From: Bdellovibrionaceae bacterium UBA2466
GTDB lineage: Bacteria > Bdellovibrionota > FAC87 > UBA2466
Direction: 5' to 3'
Length of the DNA: 13,264 nucleotides
NCBI GenBank assembly: GCA_002342225.1
Contig: DDPO01000169.1
Span: forward strand, 3,354 to 16,617
The notes beneath the pieces are model-generated. The model searched no databases. It worked only from the letters and a program-made list of their open reading frames with translations, and was not told the DNA's origin. Shown in pieces: positions 1-7,210 of the stretch. Position numbers and translations under genes: made by a program. Positions within the stretch are counted from its first letter, which is position 1. Every line of letters starts with the position of its first letter.

Positions 1-41
1 GTGGGTATGATGACTGAAATAGGTAAATCAGAGCGGATCAT
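1..41 (-). CDS. Family 2 glycosyltransferase, N-terminal fragment (partial)
   Basis: An ATG at 41 on the minus strand opens a frame that runs off the left edge of the window. The 13 complete codons read MIRSDLPISVIIP, and the next codon begins AC. A short polar start followed by a hydrophobic beta strand ending in ISVIIP(T) is the standard opening of GT-A fold family 2 glycosyltransferases, where the strand leads into the nucleotide-binding loop. It begins 12 bases after the stop of the upstream glycosyltransferase gene, so it is most likely the next gene of the same leftward unit. A purine-rich stretch (AAAGAAAGAGAG) precedes the ATG as a weak ribosome binding site. Only the first strand is visible, so donor, acceptor and length are unknown. 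Confidence 0.6.
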   Translation of the reverse strand, partial: MIRSDLPISVIIP

Positions 42-53
42 GACTCTCTTTCT

Positions 54-1205
54 TTAATCTCTATTCGAATTCACAAAAAAACCTGAAAAGATGGTCTGGG
101 TACCTAAAGTGAGAGCCAAGCACGAAGTAATAACGCATCTTAATTGAGAGGCTTTTTCTAAAGAGCCAAAGCCTAATTTTTGCCAAGCATGAATGGAAAA
201 CAGCCCTAGACCTAAACCTAGCAGAATGAGAAATCCACCTGTAATCGCTGCCATTTCAACTGTCATGAGAGTCAGTATTTTTTGGTTGCTCTTATTCGGA
301 GGGAGAATCCCTCTTTGAATGCCGATACTTTCCGCAAAAATGGCGTAGATCATAGTTTGGTAACCGACCACAAGTGCAGAGGCTGCATAGATCAAAGTAT
401 GAATATCGAAATTCACTTTTCCGATTTGAAGAGGTCCCGTCATAATGAGGGCATAAAAAATGGCTCCCCAGAGAGCTAGAATTGAACCGGGATACAAAAA
501 CAACCAACGCGGACAGTACAATAAAAGAAATTTCAAGTGGCGCCAACCATCTCTCCACGTTCTTAAATGAGGCGGTCTGCTGCGACCATCGGGAGATAGA
601 ATGGTGGGAACTTCGGTGATTTTAAGATCGTTGAGAGTTGCTTTTACGATCATCTCACTCGCAAATTCCATTCCACGAGTTACTAGGTTTAAACTCTCAA
701 TGGCACTTTTTGAAAATCCTCGAAGCCCGCAGTGAAAATCTCCAACAGGGCTACCAAAAAATATTTTGCCAATTCGACTTAAGACCGGATTTCCTAAATA
801 TCGATGTAAGAATGGCATCGCCCCTTTTTGAATTCCGCCGCGAAAACGATTTCCAAGCACGAGATCATGGCCTTCGCGAAGTTTTTCAATAAAAGGCATT
901 AGATTTGAGAAGTCGTAGCTATCATCAGAATCTCCCATGATCACATATCGGCCTTGAGCTGCTTTGATTCCACCACTCAGAGCTGCTCCATATCCCTTTT
1001 CCTTAACGTGGATTACTTTGGCACCGAGTTTTTCTGCGATTTCCTGAGAGCCATCGGAACTTCCGTTGTCAGCAATCAGGACTTCACCTTCGATTTGATG
1101 ACTTTTTAAAAAACTCATCGCTTTGTGGATACAGGCAGCTAAAGTTTCTGCCTCATTTAAACAAGGCATAACAATGGAGAGTTCTGTTGAAGTTAAAGTA
1201 CTCAT
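54..1205 (-). CDS. Polyprenyl-phosphate glycosyltransferase, DPM/GtrB-type, with C-terminal membrane domain
   Basis: A 383-residue family 2 glycosyltransferase predicted to move a sugar from a nucleotide donor to a polyprenyl phosphate on the cytoplasmic face of the inner membrane. Visible GT-A elements are SIVMPCLNE (10-18), ADNGSSDGS (45-53, nucleotide-binding Asp), GYGAAL (71-76), the DxD-like GDSDDS (91-96, metal site) and DFHCGLRGF (156-164). An Arg-rich stretch, GRSRPPHLR (207-215), lies just before the membrane part, as in dolichol- and undecaprenyl-phosphate sugar synthases. Four hydrophobic segments follow, at roughly 235-256, 268-292, 312-338 and 356-378. This architecture is common in bacterial proteins annotated as dolichol-P-glucose synthetase. 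The gene lies 35 bases downstream of the membrane protein at 1241-2656, which could use its lipid-linked sugar. The ATG at 1205 has no clear Shine-Dalgarno, but it places the first beta strand correctly. The sugar is unknown. Confidence 0.88.
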   Translation of the reverse strand: MSTLTSTELSIVMPCLNEAETLAACIHKAMSFLKSHQIEGEVLIADNGSSDGSQEIAEKLGAKVIHVKEKGYGAALSGGIKAAQGRYVIMGDSDDSYDFSNLMPFIEKLREGHDLVLGNRFRGGIQKGAMPFLHRYLGNPVLSRIGKIFFGSPVGDFHCGLRGFSKSAIESLNLVTRGMEFASEMIVKATLNDLKITEVPTILSPDGRSRPPHLRTWRDGWRHLKFLLLYCPRWLFLYPGSILALWGAIFYALIMTGPLQIGKVNFDIHTLIYAASALVVGYQTMIYAIFAESIGIQRGILPPNKSNQKILTLMTVEMAAITGGFLILLGLGLGLFSIHAWQKLGFGSLEKASQLRCVITSCLALTLGTQTIFSGFFVNSNRD

Positions 1206-1240
1206 ATTTGGAGATTTGCCGGATTAAAAAAGACACTTAA

Positions 1241-2656
1241 TTATAGCATTTCAGCGTCATTTCGGGAAAGTTTGTTGGCGAAGTAGAGGGTAAGAGCTAT
1301 TAGAGCACAGATAGTGCTTAGAGTTAAAAGATAGAGCGAAGGCCCTTCAACGGCATATTTCACGTAGTTCTGATACTTTTGAAAATAGGTTAGGTTTTTG
1401 CCCCACGAGAAAACACTAAAACCGACAGGAGCCACATAGAGCAGTTTAATAAGGTCGACTGGATCTCTGAGGAGGTAGACATAGTGCAAAAGAGACCAAT
1501 CATCGACCCATCGAGCCACTTTCCAATAGTTAAGAATCGTGAATGAGTGGGTGACGAAGGCTAAATAAACCTGCCATCCTGCAAGTATTTTGGCTCCAAC
1601 TAAAAGTGATCTATGGGTCGATTTCGATAGTAATTTAACAGTTTCAACTAGGGCTGGGATAAGGCCTATTAAGCTTCCGATGATATAACGCCACGGTGGA
1701 TTGGTGTAATCGGCTCTAAGCTCATTTAAAACGACAATGATAGCAATTTCTGAGAAGACCCAAACAACTCCAGCTCGAGCCAGCCATGATAGTTTTTTGA
1801 AATACAAAGAGCAGAGAATAAACCCAAGAATTCCTGCCGGAGCCGTCCAAAAGAGTCCCCAACTACCCATGAAAAGACCTCTCCACCATCGATAGGGCGA
1901 GAGTCGAGGCAAGAGGTCTGTAATAAATACACCATTATAACCTGTGACAAAACCAACATAGAGTGTGAAACCGAGAGCGATTAGAACAAAAGAAAAAAAC
2001 AAAACCCCTAGCGTAAGTTTGATTTTTTTAGAAAGAAATTGGGGGTTCTCTCGCTGGAGGTCGATTAAAGCTCCTCCAATCAGAAGAAAAGCGGCGGGAT
2101 CATTAATTCGAGTCGTATTTAGAAGCAATGCTAGTGAAAAAGCCCAGAGCCATTTTTGGTTTAAAATCGATAATAACAAAGTGGCCGATACCAACATTTC
2201 AGCGGCGACTGTTGTGAAAGTGAATTGCGTTAAAAACTCCAAAGCTGGAAGGTTTAATAAAAAAATAAGAGCCACTTTTTTACTATTGGAAAGGGATACT
2301 CCCATTTTAAAAAAGATTTTTTGAAGAATGATGAGGCAAAGCCCCCAAGTGAAAAAGGTTTGGAGCCCTATGATCGGCTCTAACCAAGTTGAAATAGGAA
2401 CTTCTGTAAAGTGAGCTATCGTTTTTGCAACCCAGCCGGCTGGTATCCACTGAATTGCGACTCCGGGGAGATGAGAGGAGGAATAACAAGCGTGATAGGG
2501 GGTCAGGATAAACTTATGAAGCCATTCGAGATAACATTGGTCGTCGTGGATCCCTGGGTGTAACGCCCAGCGCCCTCTGAAAAACACAAGGAATAATGCG
2601 CTCATTGCTGCGAGTGCCCAAAGATAATTTTGTTTAAACTTTTGAAGGGAGCGCAT
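1241..2656 (-). CDS. Polytopic membrane protein, possibly a GT-C type glycosyltransferase
   Basis: A 471-residue integral membrane protein with about ten or more hydrophobic segments. The first is at roughly 11-28, followed by a polar loop containing HPGIHDDQCY (33-42). A pair of acidic residues in the first extracytoplasmic loop after helix 1 is the usual position of the catalytic acid in GT-C glycosyltransferases of the PMT/ArnT kind, which take sugars from polyprenyl-phosphate donors. No further family signature is visible, so this is a fold-level inference. Context supports it: the next gene downstream encodes a polyprenyl-phosphate sugar synthase that could make its donor, and the gene upstream encodes an O-acyltransferase. 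The ATG at 2656 is preceded by GGAG at a very short spacing. Alternatives are a polymerase or a flippase-like protein. No truncation or frameshift is seen. Confidence 0.55.
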   Translation of the reverse strand: MRSLQKFKQNYLWALAAMSALFLVFFRGRWALHPGIHDDQCYLEWLHKFILTPYHACYSSSHLPGVAIQWIPAGWVAKTIAHFTEVPISTWLEPIIGLQTFFTWGLCLIILQKIFFKMGVSLSNSKKVALIFLLNLPALEFLTQFTFTTVAAEMLVSATLLLSILNQKWLWAFSLALLLNTTRINDPAAFLLIGGALIDLQRENPQFLSKKIKLTLGVLFFSFVLIALGFTLYVGFVTGYNGVFITDLLPRLSPYRWWRGLFMGSWGLFWTAPAGILGFILCSLYFKKLSWLARAGVVWVFSEIAIIVVLNELRADYTNPPWRYIIGSLIGLIPALVETVKLLSKSTHRSLLVGAKILAGWQVYLAFVTHSFTILNYWKVARWVDDWSLLHYVYLLRDPVDLIKLLYVAPVGFSVFSWGKNLTYFQKYQNYVKYAVEGPSLYLLTLSTICALIALTLYFANKLSRNDAEML

Positions 2657-2704
2657 TTCTCCATTTTATCAAGAAAGGGCCTTCGGAGGGAGCATTCTTT
2701 TTAT

Positions 2705-3886
2705 TTAGCGAAATCGATTTTGCAAAGATAAAAACATCTTTTCAAAACCGTAATAAGAAACAAAGGAAACCACGAGGGTTGCCACCCAAAAAGTGGAAAG
2801 TCGTAAACTGTCTGAAAGTAATGAAGAGCTAAAGTGAGTAAATTGCAACCAAGGAAATTTAGGATAAAGGAAATGTCGGAACCAATAAATAACTGGACCG
2901 TGTAACAAGTACACTCCGTAGCAAAACTTTCCTGGAATTGTAAGAACAGGGTTTCGAAATAGTTTACGAATTAAACTTTTTTCTGGGAGGTTTAGCGCTA
3001 AAAACAGAAGTGCGCTGAAAGTTAGCCCCATTAGGCTTAAGCCGACGGAATTTCCTAGAAAGGGATAAGTCGCTCTTTCACAGAACTCAATGATAAAGAT
3101 AAGAGAAAGTCCCAAAGTAAAAATAATAAAAGAGTAGAGATTTGAGTTTTTGTTCTTTTGTAGTTGGGAGTTCAAAAGAAACAGTGCCGCTCCAAAAGCA
3201 AGCGTGTCTAATCGAGTGAAAAACATAACATTGATGAAAACCGGGGAAACTGCATTCATCGTCAAAACGAGCCTTATTAAAAGAGAGAATAAAATAACAA
3301 GCCCACAAAATTTCAAAAGGCGTTCTTTCGTTAATCGTCTCACAATGGAAGGCCATACCAAGTAGAATTGCTCCTCAAGGGAAACAGACCATGTGCAGCC
3401 CAGAAAATTGAGAAAATAATACCCATAGGAAGCCATTTTGATATTGGAGAAAAATAGAATTGAAGCAATCAATTCTCCGGTCGGTATGGGGGGGACTGGC
3501 CATTGACGGAAAAACAATGGGCCCAATCCCAGAGTCATTACGAGGAGAAATAAAAGCGGTACAATTCGTAGAGCTCTTCGAAAATAAAAATATCGGACTG
3601 GGTTTCCTTTCTCTATGTCTCGATAAAGAATAGAAGTAATGAGGTAGCCAGACATGACGAAGAAAAGATCAACTCCCGAGTGGCAGAAAGCCATAAGGCG
3701 AGCATAAATGGAATCCATGATGTTATGAGAAAACACATAAGAACCATGATAAAAAATCACCATTGATGCTGCAACGCCTCTAATGCCATCAAGTTCCAAT
3801 TGATGACGAGAAGCGACGAACGATTTTGCCGCAGATGCCTCGCAAGTTTTGCTCGAATCTAAAATCAGTGTTTCAGAGAGGTTCAT
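2705..3886 (-). CDS. Acyltransferase 3 family membrane O-acyltransferase
   Basis: An OafA/YrhL-type integral membrane acyltransferase, expected to place acetyl or another short acyl group on a surface sugar. Signatures, numbered from the ATG at 3886 (393 residues), are LDGIRGVAA (32-40), FYHG with the conserved His47, GVDLFFVMSGYLIT (71-84), RRALRIVP (103-110) and WSVSLEEQFY (166-175). Together these are diagnostic of the family. About ten hydrophobic helices follow, without a C-terminal SGNH domain. The frame stays open upstream to a TTG at 3967, but that would add a poorly hydrophobic tail with no ribosome binding site and would run through a promoter-like element. The ATG at 3886 is therefore preferred, although it too lacks a strong Shine-Dalgarno. 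It appears to be the first gene of the leftward glycan unit and is 48 bases from the next gene. Confidence 0.9.
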   Translation of the reverse strand: MNLSETLILDSSKTCEASAAKSFVASRHQLELDGIRGVAASMVIFYHGSYVFSHNIMDSIYARLMAFCHSGVDLFFVMSGYLITSILYRDIEKGNPVRYFYFRRALRIVPLLFLLVMTLGLGPLFFRQWPVPPIPTGELIASILFFSNIKMASYGYYFLNFLGCTWSVSLEEQFYLVWPSIVRRLTKERLLKFCGLVILFSLLIRLVLTMNAVSPVFINVMFFTRLDTLAFGAALFLLNSQLQKNKNSNLYSFIIFTLGLSLIFIIEFCERATYPFLGNSVGLSLMGLTFSALLFLALNLPEKSLIRKLFRNPVLTIPGKFCYGVYLLHGPVIYWFRHFLYPKFPWLQFTHFSSSLLSDSLRLSTFWVATLVVSFVSYYGFEKMFLSLQNRFR

Positions 3887-3902
3887 TGTGATTGGGGTAG
3901 AG

Positions 3903-3932
3903 TTGAATGATGTGATTAAGACTAAGTATAGC
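3903..3932 (+). promoter_or_regulatory. Possible sigma-70 promoter for the rightward operon
   Basis: TTGAAT (3903-3908) is followed after 18 bases by TATAGC (3927-3932). This resembles -35 and -10 hexamers and would start a transcript about 70 bases before the HAD gene ATG at 4012. The match is only moderate, and AT-rich DNA yields such pairs by chance. Its support is the position, in the only sizeable gap upstream of the six-gene operon. Confidence 0.3.
3925..3930 (-). promoter_or_regulatory. Possible -10 element for the acyltransferase gene
   Basis: The minus strand reads TATACT here, one base from the TATAAT consensus and about 39 bases upstream of the acyltransferase ATG at 3886. That would give a leader of about 30 bases. 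No convincing -35 lies 16-18 bases upstream. It overlaps the possible plus-strand -10 at 3927-3932, so the two divergent operons might compete for RNA polymerase. It also argues against the alternative TTG start at 3967. Confidence 0.3.
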
Positions 3933-4011
3933 TCTTTTGTGCTTTCATGGGATAGAATAGTTTTCAAGAGACGCGGGGTGTAAGTGCCTTTGATTTGGCT
4001 CAGGGAAAAAA

Positions 4012-4695
4012 ATGGCTAAACCGTTTTTGATTTTCGATTTAGATGACACTCTCTTTGATTCTGAAGCTGCTTACGCTTATTCGCTGAAGTCCATTGGAAT
4101 AGATCCGGATTCGACCGAGTATCAAGAGGCTCGTAAAATGGTGAAGAGTCGGCTCGGTGAAGGACACGTGAGTGCAAGAAATAGAATTTTGTATTTCAAA
4201 CAGATGCTTGATCAAAGAAAACAGTATTCTCACTCTCAGGTTTTAGATTTGATGGATAAGTATGAGACTTGTTTAAGTGAGCACATCAAAAATCAGTGGG
4301 TCATGTTAGGAAGAAAATATTTATTCCAAAATAGGCTTAAGAATATACCCAAAGTGATCATCACCAATGAAAATTTAAGAACTCAAGTCATTAAACTCAA
4401 TGCCATCGATCCTGACGGATCTCTGTTCCCTTACGTTATTACTTCGGAAGAAATGGGTAGAGAGAAACCCCATTTGGCACTTTTTCAGCAAGCGGCTGAA
4501 ATACTGGGGGCGGAACCGAAAGATGGCATTATGGTCGGCGATAGTCTTGAAAACGATATCCATCCTGCCATTCAACTTGGAATGAGAGCATATCTTACGA
4601 CAGAGTTCCGAAATTTGGGCCATCACCAAGATATTCCTAAAGAGATTCAAGTTGTAAATCGGCTTCAGGATTTGGAAAGATTGTTTCATGAGTGA
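4012..4695 (+). CDS. HAD-superfamily phosphatase (HAD-IA type)
   Basis: A 227-residue haloacid dehalogenase-like hydrolase, predicted to remove phosphate from a small phosphorylated metabolite in the cytoplasm. All four HAD motifs are present. Motif I is FDLDDT (8-13), with nucleophile Asp9 and acid/base Asp11. Motif II is IITN (116-119), with Thr118. Motif III is the Lys in EKP (151-153), and motif IV is GDSLEND (176-182), with Asp177 and Asp182 for Mg2+. An alpha-helical C1 cap occupies roughly 17-90, the size of phosphoglycolate-phosphatase-like members, so a soluble small-molecule substrate is likely. The ATG follows CAGGGAAAAAA, an acceptable ribosome binding site. It is the first gene of the six-gene operon and its end overlaps the aldolase gene by 8 bases, which couples their translation. 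The substrate cannot be named; a phosphorylated intermediate of the same pathway is the natural guess. Confidence 0.88.
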   Translation: MAKPFLIFDLDDTLFDSEAAYAYSLKSIGIDPDSTEYQEARKMVKSRLGEGHVSARNRILYFKQMLDQRKQYSHSQVLDLMDKYETCLSEHIKNQWVMLGRKYLFQNRLKNIPKVIITNENLRTQVIKLNAIDPDGSLFPYVITSEEMGREKPHLALFQQAAEILGAEPKDGIMVGDSLENDIHPAIQLGMRAYLTTEFRNLGHHQDIPKEIQVVNRLQDLERLFHE

Positions 4696-5641
4696 CCGAA
4701 TAAAAAAAGAGTTGAGCCATCTTTGTCAAAAAGTGGGCACCCGAGTTCCTTTGTGGACACAAGGAGCTGGAGGGAACATCTCCATTAAAGATCAAGCCTC
4801 TTTGTGGATCAAAGCAACTGGGTACCGATTAGATTCTGTAACCCCCACATCCGGAATCGCGCAGGTGAATTTTAGAAAAATGGCTCAGGTTCTAGAAGAG
4901 GCCCGATGGAGTGAAGAAACGGCCGAACAGAATTATGCCGACCTGATAAAGGAGACAACTGCACAAGGTGCAGGTTTGGGTCGAGCCTCTATGGAAACAG
5001 GCTTTCACGCACGATTAAATTCTCCTTATGTGATGCATTTTCACTCGTTGGTTTCGCTGCTGTTGTCCCATGAGTTTAAAAAGGATAAAACTAAAGTCTC
5101 CTCGTGGTTAAAGTCCCAAACAGATTTGAGTTGGGTCATGATTGAGCCGTGTCGACCGGGGTGGGTTTTGTCGAAAAGAGTTTCAGGAAGTTCTTCAATC
5201 TATTTTTTAGAATGCCACGGAATCATTTTGCAGGGCGAAAATGGTGATATTCTTTCTAAATGGGCCGAGATTGAGAAAAGTTTTTGCCGTGATTTTAATT
5301 ATCATGAGTTAGGTGAAATCCTAAATTCAAATGTCGAATTCCGAGAGATGTTTAAGGAATACGGTTTAAAAGCTATTCCCAAGAAATGCTTTTTTCCGGA
5401 TATCGCAGTTTTTGAAGAGAGATTAAACCGGTGCCTTAAAAAAGAGAGTTCCGGCCTAGCATTTTTCCCAATAGAAACCATTGAAACAGATAGAGATATG
5501 GCAGAGCTTTGGCTTGCAACTCAGTTGCTTTATAAGTTTTGTCCTCAATTTGAAGAGTTCCCGTTTGAGATCGCAAGGGATTTGAAAAATCTCCCAACAG
5601 AGAAGTTGAGAAGACAGAAAGAACTCTCATATGGATCCTAA
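4688..5641 (+). CDS. Class II aldolase/epimerase-fold (adducin-like) protein
   Basis: A 317-residue protein whose first 190 residues match the zinc-dependent class II aldolase/adducin fold (FucA, RhaD, AraD). These enzymes cleave, form or epimerise phosphorylated ketoses. Visible elements are the phosphate-binding GAGGNIS (26-32), KATG (42-45), SMETGFH (101-107) with the active-site Glu103, the zinc ligands HFH (His117 and His119), and a third zinc ligand in ECHG (His177). The C-terminal extension (about 195-317) includes FFPDIAVF (residues 226-233) and ends in a helical EKLRR segment, resembling the longer aldolase forms rather than the roughly 215-residue core enzymes. GGAAAG lies 8 bases before the ATG, which overlaps the HAD stop. 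The gene ends 11 bases inside the nucleotidyltransferase gene. Whether it is an aldolase or an epimerase is not resolved; the complete zinc site suggests an active enzyme. Confidence 0.82.
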   Translation: MSDRIKKELSHLCQKVGTRVPLWTQGAGGNISIKDQASLWIKATGYRLDSVTPTSGIAQVNFRKMAQVLEEARWSEETAEQNYADLIKETTAQGAGLGRASMETGFHARLNSPYVMHFHSLVSLLLSHEFKKDKTKVSSWLKSQTDLSWVMIEPCRPGWVLSKRVSGSSSIYFLECHGIILQGENGDILSKWAEIEKSFCRDFNYHELGEILNSNVEFREMFKEYGLKAIPKKCFFPDIAVFEERLNRCLKKESSGLAFFPIETIETDRDMAELWLATQLLYKFCPQFEEFPFEIARDLKNLPTEKLRRQKELSYGS

Positions 5642-7208
5642 AATTCAATTACTCATCCCAATGTCAGGGCAGGGACGTCGATATCGGGATGCGGGTTATA
5701 AGGAACCCAAACCTCTGATACCAGTGAACGGGATACCCATGATTTCTCGATTGCTTGAGAATTTTCCCGAGAGTTGGACTACCGCTTTCGTGATGGCCGA
5801 TAACCACCGAGACACTGAGCTTCCTGCACTGCTTTTTAAAGAACGGAAAAATGGGAAACAAGTTTTTATTGAAGAGCATAGTCTGGGACCAGGGTTCGCA
5901 GCTCTTAAAGGGTTGGAGTTACTCGACATCGAGAAACCCATTCTTCTTAGTTATTGCGATTACGCTATGGTTTGGGATTCAGCTCGGTTTTCCCAATTTG
6001 TGAGAGATTCCAATTGTGACGCTTGTGTGATTTCCTACCGAGGATACCATGCGCACTACCGAAGCCCGTTGCCGTATGCGTATTCAAAACTTCAAGGGGA
6101 ACGAGTGATTGAGGTCAAAGAGAAGGGCTCGTTTACTTCTAATCGCGAGAACGAGTTTGCCTCATCGGGAGGGTATTATTTTAAAAGTGGAAAACTTCTA
6201 AAAGAGGCGATTGAGTTTCAGATGGCTCAAAAGCTTGAGCTTAATGGTGAGTTTTACTCAAGTCTCACGGTCGAGGCACTTCTTAGAATGAACCCACAAG
6301 CCCATGTTCGTGTTTTTGAGATACCCGCTTTTTTTCAGTGGGGAACACCCGATGATCTTAAAATTTTTGAGTATTGGGAAAGAACGTATAAAGCCTATAA
6401 CCGAGTGACAGGCTTAGCTCGGCCCGAAGTTTCTCAAGTCCTCATGCCAATGGCTGGATTAGGAAGTCGCTTTTCAAAAGTGACTGAAGTGCCTAAGCCC
6501 TTTATCCCTGTTGCTGGAACTCCAATGTATCAGAGAGCTTTGGATAGTTTACCTAGAGCGGAAAAAACTGTGGTCGTTTCTTTGGAATCGGTGAAGAACC
6601 ATCTCAGAACAAATACAGAGGATGTAGTGTTTTTAAAAAAGACACCACCGGGACAAGCTATCTCAACAGAAGCGGGGCTAAATCACATTGATCTTAAGAA
6701 AGATGTGTTTGTGAGCTCATGTGACCATGGCATTGTTTTAGAACCCTCTCTTTGGGCTGAGTTTAGAAAATCACCCGATTGCGAGGCCGCCATTTTTACA
6801 ATCAAGGGTTTTCCGGGCGCAGCTGCACGACCTCAGGCGTTTGCTTATGTTGAAACTGATAAATTTGGAAAATTTCCCGAGGTCAAAAAAGTTTCAGTAA
6901 AAGCGCCTTTATCCAATGAGCCCACCAAAGACTCCCTGCTAGTGGGAAGTTTCTGGTTTAAAACGGGGGAAATTTTACGGTTTGGGATTGAGCAATTGAA
7001 GAAAAAAGAAAAGCTAGTCAATGGTGAACTCTATTTAGATTCGATTTTTGAATTGTTGATTGAGCAGGGAATCAAAGTAAGAGAAGTCCCGTTAGAGGGC
7101 TATTTGTGTTGGGGAGATCCTGAATCTTTGGCAGAAGCTTTATACTGGCACGAAGTATTTTGTGGAGTACGAATTCAGAAACGAGAACAATTTCCAGGGG
7201 TGAAATAG
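5631..7208 (+). CDS. Tandem-duplicated sugar/polyol-phosphate nucleotidyltransferase
   Basis: A 525-residue protein made of two complete NTP-transferase domains, at roughly 1-255 and 266-515. Each would join a sugar or polyol phosphate to a nucleotide. Domain 1 shows PMSGQGRRY (10-18), EPKPLIPV (25-32), the metal-binding Asp110 in YCDY, EVKEK (161-165), NGEFYSSL (205-212) and WGTPDDL (237-243). Domain 2 repeats the same order: PMAGLGSRF (273-281), VPKPFIPV (287-294), Asp365 in SCDHG, EVKK (417-420), NGELYLDS (464-471) and WGDPESL (494-500). The signature is closest to the short nucleotidyltransferases of capsule clusters (the Campylobacter Cj1416-like group) rather than to classic RmlA or GalU. 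Both halves keep the nucleotide loop and metal Asp, so both may be active, perhaps on different substrates. The start overlaps the aldolase gene by 11 bases. Confidence 0.88.
   Translation: MDPKIQLLIPMSGQGRRYRDAGYKEPKPLIPVNGIPMISRLLENFPESWTTAFVMADNHRDTELPALLFKERKNGKQVFIEEHSLGPGFAALKGLELLDIEKPILLSYCDYAMVWDSARFSQFVRDSNCDACVISYRGYHAHYRSPLPYAYSKLQGERVIEVKEKGSFTSNRENEFASSGGYYFKSGKLLKEAIEFQMAQKLELNGEFYSSLTVEALLRMNPQAHVRVFEIPAFFQWGTPDDLKIFEYWERTYKAYNRVTGLARPEVSQVLMPMAGLGSRFSKVTEVPKPFIPVAGTPMYQRALDSLPRAEKTVVVSLESVKNHLRTNTEDVVFLKKTPPGQAISTEAGLNHIDLKKDVFVSSCDHGIVLEPSLWAEFRKSPDCEAAIFTIKGFPGAAARPQAFAYVETDKFGKFPEVKKVSVKAPLSNEPTKDSLLVGSFWFKTGEILRFGIEQLKKKEKLVNGELYLDSIFELLIEQGIKVREVPLEGYLCWGDPESLAEALYWHEVFCGVRIQKREQFPGVK
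7196..7200 (+). promoter_or_regulatory. Ribosome binding site that fixes the glycosyltransferase start
   Basis: AGGGG lies 10 bases before the ATG at 7211. It supports that ATG over an in-frame TTG at 7160, which would overlap the nucleotidyltransferase gene by 49 bases and add a charged, unconserved-looking tail. Confidence 0.55.
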
Positions 7209-7210
7209 TC

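Noticed and set aside
1965..2324. 119-codon plus-strand open frame opposite the membrane protein gene
   Set aside because: It is antisense to a clearly hydrophobic protein gene, basic and low in complexity, with no family features; it is a shadow frame.
3887..3967. 27-residue N-terminal extension of the acyltransferase from a TTG codon
   Set aside because: No ribosome binding site, no family match, and it would cover the likely promoter; the ATG at 3886 is preferred.
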